Shown here piece after piece: positions 1-8,354 of a stretch of DNA of 64,000 nt. The notes under the pieces were generated by a model. The model ran no database searches, was not told where the DNA came from, and worked only from the letters and a program-made list of their open reading frames with translations. The translations under genes and the position numbers were made by a program. Each line of letters begins with the position of its first letter. Position 1 is the stretch's first letter. This stretch comes from Allosediminivita pacifica (GTDB lineage Bacteria > Pseudomonadota > Alphaproteobacteria > Rhodobacterales > Rhodobacteraceae): NCBI RefSeq assembly GCF_003054175.1, contig NZ_QBKN01000015.1, positions 1 through 64,000 on the forward strand, in the 5' to 3' direction.

Positions 1-93
1 CGCCGCCGTCAGCGTCGTCTTGCCGTGGTCGACGTGACCGATCGTGCCGATGTTGCAGTGCGGCTTGCCGCGCTCAAACTTTTCCTTTGCCAT
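1..93 (-). CDS. tuf: Elongation factor Tu, N-terminal fragment (cut by window edge)
   Basis: Only the first 31 codons are in the window; the gene runs off the left edge. The reading starts [20 protein letters not shown] and reaches the G1 GTP-binding loop GHVDHGKT, which is diagnostic for EF-Tu. EF-Tu is the cytoplasmic GTPase that carries aminoacyl-tRNA to the ribosome. The ATG at 93 is the only sensible start. Whether this is one of two tuf copies cannot be told from here. Identification is near certain from the N-terminal sequence alone. Confidence 0.97.
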   Translation of the reverse strand, partial: MAKEKFERGKPHCNIGTIGHVDHGKTTLTAA

Positions 94-153
94 CTTTCCA
101 GACGCCTCGTCAGTTGTCATGGGTCGGAGCCGACCCGGTTCCACATCGCGCGC

Positions 154-182
154 CGTTTATTGACTCGGGCGCGGAAAATCAA
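154..182 (-). promoter_or_regulatory. Possible tuf promoter and leader hairpin
   Basis: Reading leftward, TTGATT (182-177) is followed after 17 bases by TAAACG (159-154), a plausible sigma-70-like pair. The transcript would carry a leader of about 55 bases containing a perfect 7-bp hairpin, GGGTCGG/CCGACCC (121-136), before the tuf start at 93. Nothing else is evident between tuf and the lipoprotein gene. This is inferred from spacing only. Confidence 0.3.
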
Positions 183-251
183 GCCGGGTTTGCGGCGTGG
201 GAACGCCCCCGGGCCCAGAGGTCACAGGGGCTTGAGCGCCCGTCACCGGGG

Positions 252-881
252 CTACTGGACGGCGGCCGCGGGCGCGGCAAGATCCGCGTCCGAAAGCACG
301 GTTCCGCCGGTGGTCTCGGGCGCCTCGGGGGGCGGTGCGGTGCCCTGGGCCGTCGTGGCGGTGGTCGTGGCGTTGCCGGTGAACCAGCCCTCTGTGCGCA
401 TCTGGGTGCGCAGCCATGTTTCGATGTTCCGGGCGGCCTGTTCGGCCATGATCTGCACCCGCTCCTCGCGCGTGCTGGCCATGCGTGCCTCGATCACCTG
501 GATCACCGTGATGACCTTGGTTTCCTGGTTCAACTTGGCCTGCGCGGCGTCGTCCCAGACGGTCACGCGAAGCGCGAGCGCGGACTTGCCGGGCACGATC
601 GGCTGCGGCACCGAGTATTCCTCGACGCTGATGCCCATGTGGTAGTAGCGGCTGCCTTCGAAGCGGGAAAAGCGGGTCTCGACCGCCTCGTCGACGGCGG
701 CGATCCATTCCTCTGGCGTCACGTCGTAGGAGACGAGCCGCTTGGTGAGGTTGGGGGCGACGACTTCGCTGAAGCCGAGGCGGAAATCGCCCAAGGGTTC
801 GACGGGCTCCTTCAGGTCCTCGGTCGGGGCCGCACAGGCGGCGAGGGCGAGAAGGCTCAGGATCAGGGCGGCGCGGCGCAT
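252..881 (-). CDS. Predicted outer-membrane or periplasmic lipoprotein of unknown function
   Basis: 209 residues. The N-terminus is a short lipoprotein signal with a lipobox LAAC and the lipidated cysteine at residue 16, so the mature protein should be anchored in a membrane facing the periplasm. A middle region (about 30-150) looks like a globular domain; the tail from about residue 170 is low-complexity, rich in Ala, Thr and Pro. I do not recognise a named family. It lies upstream of tuf on the same strand, separated by 158 bases, and is divergent from the P450 gene. The ATG at 881 places the signal sequence exactly at the N-terminus, which supports this start. Confidence 0.8.
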   Translation of the reverse strand: MRRAALILSLLALAACAAPTEDLKEPVEPLGDFRLGFSEVVAPNLTKRLVSYDVTPEEWIAAVDEAVETRFSRFEGSRYYHMGISVEEYSVPQPIVPGKSALALRVTVWDDAAQAKLNQETKVITVIQVIEARMASTREERVQIMAEQAARNIETWLRTQMRTEGWFTGNATTTATTAQGTAPPPEAPETTGGTVLSDADLAAPAAAVQ

Positions 882-983
882 GGAACGCTCCTTGGTCGGG
901 TCCGGGCAGGCTTATCGGAGCGGGGCCCGGCTTGCAATTGCCCCGGCCCCTGCCGCAGCTATCTTCTGTGGAAAGGGGGAGAC

Positions 984-2348
984 ATGACCCGACACGAGCC
1001 GATCCGACAGCCCGTTCCCGTGCGCGTCCCGCTGGTGACGAAACCCATGGGCCTCTGGGCCAGCCTTCAGGCCTCGCGCCGCAACGTGCTGTCGATCATT
1101 CCCGATCTCGCCACGCGGCAGCCCATGGTCTCGGGCAAGACCGGTGTGCGCTGGCACATGGTCATGGACCCCGAGGCCAACCGCCGGGTGCTGCGCGAGA
1201 ACATCGGCAACTATCCCAAGTCGCTGGTGACCAAAAACCTGCTGCGCCCGGCCATCGGCGAGTCGATGTTCATCGCCGAGGGCGCGGAATGGCGCTGGCA
1301 GCGTCGCACGGCGGCGCCGGTCTTTTCGCACCGCAACATGATGGCGCTGGCACCGGTCATGGCAGGTGCTGCGCGGCGGTCGGTGGAGCGGATCGCGGCG
1401 GCCGAGGGGGCGCCGGTGGATTTCCTGGCCGAGATGGTGACGACGACCTTCGACGTGATCTCGGACGTGACGTTTTCGGGTGGCGAGGGCTTCGAGCGTG
1501 ACGCGGTGCACGCGGCGATCGACGCCTATATCGGGGCGGCGGGCAAGATCTCGCTTTTCGACATACTTGGCCTGCCCGACTGGGTGCCGCGCCCGCGCCG
1601 CAGCTTTGCCGCGGGCGGTGTCGGCGACATGAAGGCCATGGCCGACGAGGTGATCGAGGCGCGCCGCGAGAGGGGCGAGGGCGAGGTGGCGGACCTGCTG
1701 GACCTTTTGCGCGAGGGCGAGGACCCGCAGAGCGGTCGCAAGATGACGACGTCCGAGCTCCGCGACAACCTGCTGACCTTCATCGTGGCGGGGCACGAGA
1801 CCACGGCGCTGACGCTCGCGTGGTCGCTCTACCTGCTGGCCTTCGATCCCGATGTGCAGGAAGAGGTGTGCGCCGAGGTGGACGCCGTGGTGAGCGGCGA
1901 CGCCGCCACGGGCGAGGACGTGGCCGCGCTGCCGGCCGTGCGCCGCGTGGTGGACGAGGCGCTGCGGCTCTATCCGCCCGCCGGCATGGTGTCGCGCACT
2001 GCGCTGGGGCCGGACGAGCTCTGCGGGCGCGAGATCCGCAAGGGCGATACGGTCATCCTGCCGATCTACGCGTTGCACCGGCACCGGCTGCTCTGGGACG
2101 ACCCCGACGCCTTCCGCCCCGACCGCTGGGAGGGCGAGAAGCCCGAGCGCTACGCCTACCTGCCCTTCGGCGACGGCCCCAGGGTCTGCATCGGGGCGTC
2201 CTTCGCCACGCAGGAGGCGGTGATGATCCTCGCCACGATGCTGAAGAATTTCCGGTTCGGGGCCATGCCGGGGCGGGTGCCTGAGCCGGTGATGATCCTG
2301 ACGCTGCGGCCCGAAGGCGGTGTCTGGCTGCGTGCCGAACGGCGGTAG
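984..2348 (+). CDS. Cytochrome P450
   Basis: 454 residues, typical for a soluble bacterial P450. It shows the I-helix oxygen-activation motif AGHETT (residues 269-274), the K-helix ExxR (Glu325, Arg328) and the haem-binding signature FGDGPRVCIG with the proximal cysteine at 402. P450s use two electrons and O2 to hydroxylate organic substrates; the substrate here is not evident. No ferredoxin or reductase gene is adjacent, so electrons probably come from general partners. The ATG at 984 follows a strong GGGGGAGA ribosome site. Upstream in-frame sequence overlaps the divergent lipoprotein gene and is not credible as coding. The gene seems monocistronic, with a hairpin directly after its stop. 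Confidence 0.95.
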   Translation: MTRHEPIRQPVPVRVPLVTKPMGLWASLQASRRNVLSIIPDLATRQPMVSGKTGVRWHMVMDPEANRRVLRENIGNYPKSLVTKNLLRPAIGESMFIAEGAEWRWQRRTAAPVFSHRNMMALAPVMAGAARRSVERIAAAEGAPVDFLAEMVTTTFDVISDVTFSGGEGFERDAVHAAIDAYIGAAGKISLFDILGLPDWVPRPRRSFAAGGVGDMKAMADEVIEARRERGEGEVADLLDLLREGEDPQSGRKMTTSELRDNLLTFIVAGHETTALTLAWSLYLLAFDPDVQEEVCAEVDAVVSGDAATGEDVAALPAVRRVVDEALRLYPPAGMVSRTALGPDELCGREIRKGDTVILPIYALHRHRLLWDDPDAFRPDRWEGEKPERYAYLPFGDGPRVCIGASFATQEAVMILATMLKNFRFGAMPGRVPEPVMILTLRPEGGVWLRAERR

Positions 2349-2350
2349 TC

Positions 2351-2387
2351 GCCCCCTCCCTAACCTCCCCTGTCAGGGGGAGGGGGC
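2351..2387 (+). terminator. Hairpin after the P450 gene
   Basis: GCCCCCTCCC (2351-2360) pairs with GGGAGGGGGC (2378-2387), enclosing a smaller CCCCTG-T-CAGGGG hairpin. It begins three bases after the P450 stop. There is no T-run, so termination strength is uncertain. A similar CCCCCTGTCAGGGGG palindrome lies at 39164-39178 after tdk. Confidence 0.45.
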
Positions 2388-2438
2388 CTGTTGCGCGAGG
2401 TGCGGGTGGGGCGCTTGATAACGAAATGTAAAGCGTGC

Positions 2439-2467
2439 TTGACTGCGTGGCGCCCCTTGCGTATGTA
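2439..2467 (+). promoter_or_regulatory. Promoter of the membrane protein/XRE pair
   Basis: TTGACT (2439-2444), a 17-base spacer, then TATGTA (2462-2467): a good sigma-70 match. It lies 28 bases before the likely start codon at 2496. ATGTAAAG occurs at 2426-2433, just upstream of the -35, and again at 2463-2470, overlapping the -10. The palindrome at 2463-2482 covers the -10 and the likely initiation point. Confidence 0.6.
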
Positions 2468-2482
2468 AAGTATGTTTTACAT
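2463..2482. promoter_or_regulatory. Palindromic operator candidate over the -10 box
   Basis: ATGTAAA (2463-2469) and TTTACAT (2476-2482) form a perfect 7-bp inverted repeat with a 6-base spacer, overlapping the -10 hexamer. The position suits autorepression by the XRE regulator encoded at 2861. A third half-site-like ATGTAAA lies at 2426. Confidence 0.5.
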
Positions 2483-2495
2483 TGCGGGGGATGTC

Positions 2496-2864
2496 ATGCG
2501 CGGATTTCTTTACCTGATGCTCGGGTTGGCCGCCTACGGGGCTTTGCTGGTGCTGTCGCAGACTGTTCTGTCAGACGGGGTCGAAGGCCAGGCAGCGCGG
2601 CTGCTGCTGGCGCTTCTGCCGATGCTCCCCGCGCTCTTCATCTGCTGGGTCGTGGTCCGCAGCATCCGGCAACTCGACGAGTTGCAGCGCCGGGTTCAGC
2701 TCGAGGCGCTGGCAGTGGCCTTTGCGGGCACCGCGCTCATCACCTTCGGTTACGGGTTTCTCGAGGGGGTGGGCCTGCCGCGGCTGTCGATGTTCCTGGT
2801 CTGGCCGGTCATGGCCTCGTTCTGGTTCGTTGGCGTCATGGTCGGGCGGTTCCGCTTCCGATGA
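2496..2864 (+). CDS. Small integral membrane protein paired with an XRE regulator
   Basis: 122 residues with about four hydrophobic segments (residues 1-22, 30-55, 70-92 and 98-118) and an Arg-rich C-terminal end. The loop between the second and third segments carries charged IRQLDELQRRVQ. An upstream ATG at 2472 lies within the palindrome; the ATG at 2496 has a GCGGGGG ribosome site and is preferred. The stop overlaps the start of the XRE gene (ATGA), so the two are translationally coupled. Membrane-protein/XRE pairs of this type recur in proteobacteria without an assigned function. The membrane partner could be sensor, effector or toxin; nothing here decides. Confidence 0.75.
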   Translation: MRGFLYLMLGLAAYGALLVLSQTVLSDGVEGQAARLLLALLPMLPALFICWVVVRSIRQLDELQRRVQLEALAVAFAGTALITFGYGFLEGVGLPRLSMFLVWPVMASFWFVGVMVGRFRFR

Positions 2865-3064
2865 GGAACCGCATCCACGAACTGCGCAGGCAGGGGGGCT
2901 GGTCGCAGGCCGATCTCGCCACGCGGCTGAAGGTGTCGCGGCAGACGGTCAATGCGCTTGAACGGGGGCGTTACGATCCGAGCCTGCCGCTGGCCTTCGC
3001 GATCGCGCGGCTGTTCGGCCTGACCATCGAGGAGGTCTTCCAGCCCGAGGAAGACGAGGCGTGA
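2861..3064 (+). CDS. Short XRE-family helix-turn-helix regulator
   Basis: 67 residues, almost entirely one Cro/C1-type DNA-binding domain. The helix-turn-helix spans about residues 15-37 (SQADLATRLKVSRQTVNALE), followed by an acidic tail EVFQPEEDEA. It resembles the short YozG-like XRE proteins. It overlaps the preceding membrane-protein gene by four bases and should share its promoter. The palindrome at 2463-2482 is the obvious candidate for autoregulation. A compact regulator with no sensory domain implies that any signal comes through the partner membrane protein or protein turnover. Confidence 0.88.
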   Translation: MRNRIHELRRQGGWSQADLATRLKVSRQTVNALERGRYDPSLPLAFAIARLFGLTIEEVFQPEEDEA

Positions 3065-3073
3065 GGGCTTGCG

Positions 3074-3520
3074 TCAGCTGATCTTGGTCAGCAGCTTCAG
3101 CAGCGTCTCGCGTTCCTTTTCCCGCAGGGGGGCGAGGGTTTCCTCGGTCACGCGGATGGCGGCCTCGACGGCCTCGTCGATGACGGCCACGCCCTCGGGG
3201 GTGAGCGAGACGAGGTGGCGGCGGCGGTCCTGCGGGTCGCGGCGGGTCTGCAGGAGGCCGCGCGCGATCAGCCGGTCGACCACGCCCTTGGTGGTGGCGC
3301 CGTCCATGGCGACGGAACGCCCGAGGTGGTTCTGCGACATGGGCCCGTCCTCGGCCAGGCGGTTCATCACCGAGAACTGCGTGGTGGTCAGGTTGCCGGG
3401 CACCATCGACAGGAAGAGCGTGGAATTGCGCTGGTAGGCGCGGCGCAGCAGAAAGCCGATCTGGTCGTCGAGCACGTAGCCGTGGTCGGCGCTGGTGCGG
3501 GGCCTGACGTCGCTGGTCAC
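3074..3520 (-). CDS. MarR-family transcriptional regulator
   Basis: 148 residues from the GTG at 3520. A winged helix-turn-helix is visible: recognition region about 62-85 (SQNHLGRSVAMDGATTKGVV) and wing about 93-107 containing DPQDRRRH. MarR proteins are dimeric repressors often responding to aromatic acids or their CoA esters. The GTG start has a GGAGG site eight bases upstream. A longer reading from an ATG at 3610 would run into the end of livF and is unlikely. The gene is the last of the leftward transporter/catabolic cluster, 70 bases after livF, so it may be its local regulator. Confidence 0.88.
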   Translation of the reverse strand: MTSDVRPRTSADHGYVLDDQIGFLLRRAYQRNSTLFLSMVPGNLTTTQFSVMNRLAEDGPMSQNHLGRSVAMDGATTKGVVDRLIARGLLQTRRDPQDRRRHLVSLTPEGVAVIDEAVEAAIRVTEETLAPLREKERETLLKLLTKIS

Positions 3521-3590
3521 GGGGGCGTCCTCCGGATGGGTGGGCGCCTGCGTAGTTGGGCAGGCCGCGCGGGGCAAGCCCGGCGTGGCG

Positions 3591-4292
3591 TCAGACCGAG
3601 AGGTAGGCATCCCGGATCTCCGGCTGGGCCTCGAGCTCGGCGAAGCTGCCGTCGAACTTCTTCTCGCCGCCCTCGATGATGATGGCGCGGTCGGCCACGG
3701 CGCGGGCGAAATGCAGGTTCTGCTCCGAGATCATGACGGTCAGCCCCTCGGCCTTGAGCGTCTTGATGGTCTCGGCCATTTGCTCGACGATCACGGGGGC
3801 GATGCCCTCGGAGGGTTCGTCGAGCAGCAGGAGCAGCGGGTTGCCCATGAGAGTGCGGGCGATGGTGAGCATCTGCTGTTCGCCGCCCGACATGTGCTTG
3901 CCGCGGTTGGTGCGGCGTTCCTTGAGGTTCGGGAAGATGTCGAAGAGCTGCTCGATCGTCCAGTCGGGCGCGCCCTTGCGGGCGGGCTGGCGGCCCACCT
4001 CGAGGTTCTCCATCACCGTGAGGTCGGTGAAGATGCGGCGGTCCTCGGGGACGTAGCCGATGCCGGATTTCGCCACGCGGTAGGAGGGCTCGCCCACGAG
4101 GTCGGCGCCCTGGAACATGACGCGGCCCTGCCGGGGGCGGACCAGCTGCATGACCGATTTCATGGTGGTGGACTTGCCCGCGCCGTTGCGGCCCAGGAGG
4201 GCCACGACCTCGCCACGGCGGACCTCGAAGCTGAGCCCGTCGAGGATATGGGCCTTGCCGTAGTAGCTGTGCACGGCCTCGACGCTAAGCAT
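3591..4292 (-). CDS. livF: ABC transporter ATPase, LivF type
   Basis: 233 residues. Walker A GRNGAGKST (34-42), ABC signature MSGGEQQ (134-140) and Walker B LLLLLDEP (153-160) are intact. LivF is one of two cytoplasmic ATPases powering branched-chain-amino-acid-type (HAAT) importers, which in soil and marine bacteria also import amides, aromatic acids and heterocycles. The start overlaps the end of livG by eight bases, showing tight coupling. Given the catabolic genes upstream in the same cluster, the substrate is more likely the compound degraded there than leucine. Confidence 0.95.
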   Translation of the reverse strand: MLSVEAVHSYYGKAHILDGLSFEVRRGEVVALLGRNGAGKSTTMKSVMQLVRPRQGRVMFQGADLVGEPSYRVAKSGIGYVPEDRRIFTDLTVMENLEVGRQPARKGAPDWTIEQLFDIFPNLKERRTNRGKHMSGGEQQMLTIARTLMGNPLLLLLDEPSEGIAPVIVEQMAETIKTLKAEGLTVMISEQNLHFARAVADRAIIIEGGEKKFDGSFAELEAQPEIRDAYLSV

Positions 4293-5058
4293 GGGCGTCC
4301 TCCTCCTTGAAGAGCGTTCCGCCGCCCAGGTAGACCTCCTGGACCTGCGGGTTGTTGCGCACCTCGGTGACGCTGCCGTCGGCGATGAGCTCGCCCCGGT
4401 TCAGCACCATGATGTGATGCGCGTGGGCGAAGACCACGTCCATGTCGTGCTCGGTAAACAGGACCGAGACGCCCTGGTCCTTCACGATGTCGGCGACGAG
4501 CTGCATGAGCTCGATCCGGGCGCTGGGCGCCATGCCGGCGGTGGGTTCGTCCATGAGCAGCAGGCGCGGCCGGTGGGTGAGCGCGATGGCGAGTTCCAGC
4601 CGCTTGAGGTCGCCGTAGGCCAGCACCGAGCAGGGGCGGTCGGCCTGATCGGCCATGGCGACGGTGTCGAGGAACTCGAAGGCCTCGTCCCGGTAGAGCT
4701 TCCACGCGCGGGGCATCATGGAGAAGAGCTTGCGGTGGTGGCTCATGAGGGCCATCTGCACGTTCTCGATCACCGTCATGCTCTGGTAGGTGCCGGTGAT
4801 CTGGAAGGTGCGGCCGACGCCCTTGCGCCAGACATCGCGGGTCTTGCGGCCGGTGATGTTCTCGCCGTCGAGAAAGACCTCGCCCTCGGTGGGGCGGTGC
4901 TGGCCGGTGAGCATGTTGAAGCAGGTGGACTTGCCGGCGCCGTTGGGACCGATCAGGGCCTTGAGCTCGCCCTTGGCGACGCCGAAGGACACGCCGTTGA
5001 CCGCGACGAAGCCGTCGTAGCTTTTCTTCAGGTTCTCGACCCTCAGGATCTCGCTCAT
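4285..5058 (-). CDS. livG: ABC transporter ATPase, LivG type
   Basis: 257 residues. Walker A GPNGAGKST lies at 37-45 and Walker B LLLMDEP at 166-172. The signature motif is the variant LAYGDLKRLE (146-155), with GD where the canonical motif has GG/GQ; such variation is common in LivG proteins. With LivF it forms the nucleotide-binding pair of the importer whose permease is the adjacent fused LivHM. It overlaps livHM by four bases and livF by eight. Confidence 0.95.
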   Translation of the reverse strand: MSEILRVENLKKSYDGFVAVNGVSFGVAKGELKALIGPNGAGKSTCFNMLTGQHRPTEGEVFLDGENITGRKTRDVWRKGVGRTFQITGTYQSMTVIENVQMALMSHHRKLFSMMPRAWKLYRDEAFEFLDTVAMADQADRPCSVLAYGDLKRLELAIALTHRPRLLLMDEPTAGMAPSARIELMQLVADIVKDQGVSVLFTEHDMDVVFAHAHHIMVLNRGELIADGSVTEVRNNPQVQEVYLGGGTLFKEEDAHA

Positions 5059-6917
5059 TTCGCGACCTCCTCGTCGCCGGTGCCGCGGTACCGCGCCCAG
5101 GCGCTGCGGATGGAGCCGACGATGCCCTCGGGGGCGATGATGACGACGGCGATGATGACGAGGCCGAGCAGCAGGCGCCAGTATTCGAGCCGGGTGAGCC
5201 AGTCCTCGACCACGGTCATGAAGCCCGCGCCGACCACGCCGCCGGCGAGCGTCTTCACGCCGCCGAGGAAGACCACGATGAGCGCGTCGAAGCTGGCCGC
5301 GATTTCCAGCTCGGTGGGGAAGACCGAGCCCTTGGAGAAGACGAACATGCCGCCTGCGAGGCCCGCCATGACGCCCGCGAGGGCGAAGGCGGCGAACTGG
5401 ATGCGCTTGACGTCGATGCCCATGGCCTCGGCCTGGCGGGGGCTGTCGCGGCCCGCGCGCAGGGCATAGCCGAAGGGCGCGTGGATCACGTGGCGCAGGA
5501 AGAGGATGCCGCCGACGCCGAGGATGAGGGTGAAGTAGTAGTAGGGCACGGTGCCGCTGAGCCAGTCGGTGGGCCAGATGCTGATGAGCCCGTCATCGCC
5601 GCGCGTGACCGCGCGCCACTGGTAGGCGAGCGACCAGACGAGTTGGCTGAAGGCGAGCGTCAGCATGGCGAAGTAGACGCCGGTGAGGCGGATGCAGAAC
5701 CAGCCGATGCCGAGGGCCAGTAGGCCCGCGGCGAGCGGCGCGAAGAGGAAGGCGATCTCCATCGGTGTGTCGAAGTGGTAGACCAGCAGCGCCGCCGCGT
5801 AGGCGCCGCCGCCGAAGAAGGCGGCGTGGCCGAAGCTGACGAGGCCCCCGGTGCCGAGGATGAAGTGCAGCGAGGCCGCGAAGAGGGCGAAGACGATCAT
5901 ATCGATGGTCAGGATCAGCAGGAACTGGTCCGCCACCAGCGGCAGCAGCGCCATGAGCACCAGCAGCCCCGCGATGACCGCCTGCCCGAGGCGGCCGTAG
6001 GGGCGGATGGGTGTCTCCGGCGCGCCGACCTGCCCGTGTTCGCCGGCCACTTCCTCGCGACCCAGAAGGCCGTAGGGCCGGATGATGAGCACCACCGCCA
6101 TGACCACGAACATCAGGACCAGCGTGGAGGAGGGCAGGTAGGTCACGCCCAGCACGTTCAGCACCGAGATCAGGACGGCGGCGATGAAGGCGCCGGGCAG
6201 GCTGCCCATTCCGCCGATTACCACGATCACGAAGATCGTGCCGATGATGTTGAAGTCCATGAGCAGATCCGCCCCGCCCTTGGGCAGTTGCAGCGCGCCG
6301 CCCCAGCCGGCGAGCGCCGAGCCGAGCGCGAAGACGCCGGTGAAGAGCCAGGCCTGGTTCACGCCGAGCGCGCCGACCATCTCGCGGTCCTGTGTGGCGG
6401 CACGGACCAGCACGCCAAGCCGCGTGCGGGTGATGAGATACCAGAGGCCAAAGAGGATGAAGGGCGTCATGGCGATCAGCACGATGTCGTACTTCGGGAC
6501 CGGTTCGCCGAAGATCCGCCAGATGCCGCGCAGGCCGGGGGCGCGGGGGCCCAGCCGGTCCTCGGCGCCCCAGATCATCAGGGTGAGGTCCTGGATCACG
6601 AGGATCACGCCGAAGGTCGCGACAAGCTGGAACAGCTCGGGCGCGCGGTAGATCGGGCGGAGGACGACGATTTCCACGATGGCGCCGATCAGCCCAACGG
6701 CAAGACCGGTGAGCAGGATCGAGCCCCAGAAGCCGAAATGCCCCGGCAGAACCTCCATCAGGGTGACGCCGATGAAGGCTCCCAGCATGTAGAAGGAGCC
6801 GTGGGCGAAGTTCACGATGCGGGTGACGCCGAAGATCAGCGACAGGCCCGACGCCACGAGGAAAAGCGACGAGGCGTTGGCGAGGCCGGTCAGCAACTGG
6901 GCAAAGAAGAAGGCCAT
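5055..6917 (-). CDS. livHM: Fused LivH-LivM ABC permease
   Basis: 620 residues, about twice the length of a single permease. The first half (about 1-290) begins with LivH-like sequence (GLANASSLFLVASGLSLIFG, then NFAHGSFYMLGA). A linker at about 291-305 leads into LivM-like sequence (about 306-610) containing GTGGLVSFGHAAFFGGGAYA. Both halves are strongly hydrophobic and should form the complete inner-membrane channel. Fusion fixes a 1:1 ratio of the two permeases and is known in some alphaproteobacteria. Four-base overlap with livG. The 166-base gap to the binding-protein gene contains a strong hairpin. Confidence 0.93.
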   Translation of the reverse strand: MAFFFAQLLTGLANASSLFLVASGLSLIFGVTRIVNFAHGSFYMLGAFIGVTLMEVLPGHFGFWGSILLTGLAVGLIGAIVEIVVLRPIYRAPELFQLVATFGVILVIQDLTLMIWGAEDRLGPRAPGLRGIWRIFGEPVPKYDIVLIAMTPFILFGLWYLITRTRLGVLVRAATQDREMVGALGVNQAWLFTGVFALGSALAGWGGALQLPKGGADLLMDFNIIGTIFVIVVIGGMGSLPGAFIAAVLISVLNVLGVTYLPSSTLVLMFVVMAVVLIIRPYGLLGREEVAGEHGQVGAPETPIRPYGRLGQAVIAGLLVLMALLPLVADQFLLILTIDMIVFALFAASLHFILGTGGLVSFGHAAFFGGGAYAAALLVYHFDTPMEIAFLFAPLAAGLLALGIGWFCIRLTGVYFAMLTLAFSQLVWSLAYQWRAVTRGDDGLISIWPTDWLSGTVPYYYFTLILGVGGILFLRHVIHAPFGYALRAGRDSPRQAEAMGIDVKRIQFAAFALAGVMAGLAGGMFVFSKGSVFPTELEIAASFDALIVVFLGGVKTLAGGVVGAGFMTVVEDWLTRLEYWRLLLGLVIIAVVIIAPEGIVGSIRSAWARYRGTGDEEVAK

Positions 6918-7041
6918 GGCGTGTGGGGTCCTTGGGCAGTGTCGGCACCCGTCTGGTCACCCGGCGGGAGGGTGTCGGGCGCGGACCGCGCGGGCGGCCC
7001 GGCGCGCCCCTGCGGGCGAAACGGTGCGGGAATTCGGGTGC

Positions 7042-7073
7042 CCGGCGGGGACAAAGGGACGAGCCCCCGCCGG
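7042..7073 (-). other. Intercistronic stem-loop after the binding-protein gene
   Basis: CCGGCGGGG (7042-7050) and CCCCGCCGG (7065-7073) pair perfectly over nine bases with a 14-base loop, starting 11 bases beyond the stop of the binding-protein gene. Such hairpins often protect or partly terminate the binding-protein mRNA, so that it exceeds permease mRNA. No T-run follows. Confidence 0.45.
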
Positions 7074-7083
7074 ACGGCGTCCG

Positions 7084-8292
7084 TCAGTCTGCCGGGCGCA
7101 TTTCCATGATTTCCTCGTCGGAGGGCATGTAGCCGTCGGGGGTCTTGTATTCCCAGTCGACCATGACGCCCGCGCCGTCTTCGAGCGCGAGGGTGCCGAC
7201 ATAGGCGCCCATCGTCGACTGGTTGTCGATCTCGCGGTAGGACAGCGTGCCGATGGGCGTGTCGGGGATTTCCAGCCCTTCGAAGGCCTCGATCAGGGCC
7301 TCGGTCTCGGTCGAGCCCGCTTCCTCGATGGCGGCGGCGATGGAATAGGCGGTGAGGTAGCCCACCAGCGAACCGATTTTGGGCGTTTCGCCGGAGTAGT
7401 CCATGTAGGCGTCGACGAAGGCCTTTTCGGGGGTGCCGTCCTCGAAGCCGTACCAGGGGTAGCCGGTCACGAACCAGCCCTCGGGGGCCTCGTCGCCCAG
7501 CGGGTCGAGGTATTCGGGTTCACCGGTGAGCAGGCCGTAGACGTCGCGCCCGTCAAAAAGGCCGCGGTCGCCGCCCTCGCGCACGAGGCGTGCCAGGTCG
7601 GTGCCGAAGGTCACGTTGAAGATCGCGTCGGGCTTGGAGCGTTCGATGGCCTGCACCTCGGCGCCGGCATCGATGTTGAAGAGCGCGGGCCACTGTTCGG
7701 CCACGAACTCCACGTCGGGCTTCAGCCGGGTGAGGTTTTCCTTGAAGGCGGCCACGGCGTCCTGCCCGTAGGCGTAGTTGGGCGCGATGGTAGCGTATTT
7801 CACCGCGTCGGTCTTGGCGGCCTCTTCCGCCAGCATGGCGGCCTGGATCCAGGTCGAGGCGCGCAGGCGGAAGGTGTTGGGGTTGCCCGAGCCCCAGACG
7901 AGGCTGTCGGCCAGCGGTTCGGCGGCGAGGTAGAGGTAATCCTTTTCCGCCGCGAAGGACGAGAGCGCCAGCCCGACGTTTGACAGGATCGAGCCGGTCA
8001 GCATGACCGCGCCTTCGCGGGTCATCAGTTCCTCGGCGATGCGGATCGCCTCGGCCGGGTCGCCCTGGTCGTCGCGGAAGACGAACTCGAGCTCGGTATC
8101 CAGAACGCCGCCGTCGGCGTTGATCTCTTCCAGCGCCAGCTCGATGCCCTTGCGGTAGGGCTCGGCGAAGGCGGCCATGCGCTTGTAGTGGTTGATCTCG
8201 CCGACCTTGATGGTGTCCTGCGCCGAGGCGGCGACGGGGGCGATCGCCAGCGCCGATGCGGCGGCCAGGATCATGCGTCTCGTCAGTGTCAT
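7084..8292 (-). CDS. ABC transporter substrate-binding protein (amino-acid/amide type)
   Basis: 402 residues with a twin-Arg-like N-region (TLTRRMILA) and a hydrophobic core; signal cleavage is likely after ASA at residue 24. The mature protein begins QDTIKVGEINHYKRMAAFAE and carries EEINADGGV and RDDQGDPAEA, typical of the LivJ/UrtA-like type-I periplasmic binding fold. It delivers ligand to the LivHM/LivFG importer. It lies 62 bases after the Rieske gene and shares its direction, so it probably binds the substrate of the surrounding pathway. The ATG at 8292 has a GGAGAG site upstream. Confidence 0.93.
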   Translation of the reverse strand: MTLTRRMILAAASALAIAPVAASAQDTIKVGEINHYKRMAAFAEPYRKGIELALEEINADGGVLDTELEFVFRDDQGDPAEAIRIAEELMTREGAVMLTGSILSNVGLALSSFAAEKDYLYLAAEPLADSLVWGSGNPNTFRLRASTWIQAAMLAEEAAKTDAVKYATIAPNYAYGQDAVAAFKENLTRLKPDVEFVAEQWPALFNIDAGAEVQAIERSKPDAIFNVTFGTDLARLVREGGDRGLFDGRDVYGLLTGEPEYLDPLGDEAPEGWFVTGYPWYGFEDGTPEKAFVDAYMDYSGETPKIGSLVGYLTAYSIAAAIEEAGSTETEALIEAFEGLEIPDTPIGTLSYREIDNQSTMGAYVGTLALEDGAGVMVDWEYKTPDGYMPSDEEIMEMRPAD

Positions 8293-8354
8293 GTCGCGTG
8301 TCTCTCCTGTTGGGCGGCGGTAGGGTTCCGCCGGAAGGCCGGTCTTGATGCCGG

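Noticed and set aside
3521-3610. Longer N-terminus for the MarR regulator from an ATG at 3610
   Set aside because: It would overlap the end of livF and lacks a ribosome site; the GTG at 3520 has GGAGG at good spacing and gives a normal MarR length.
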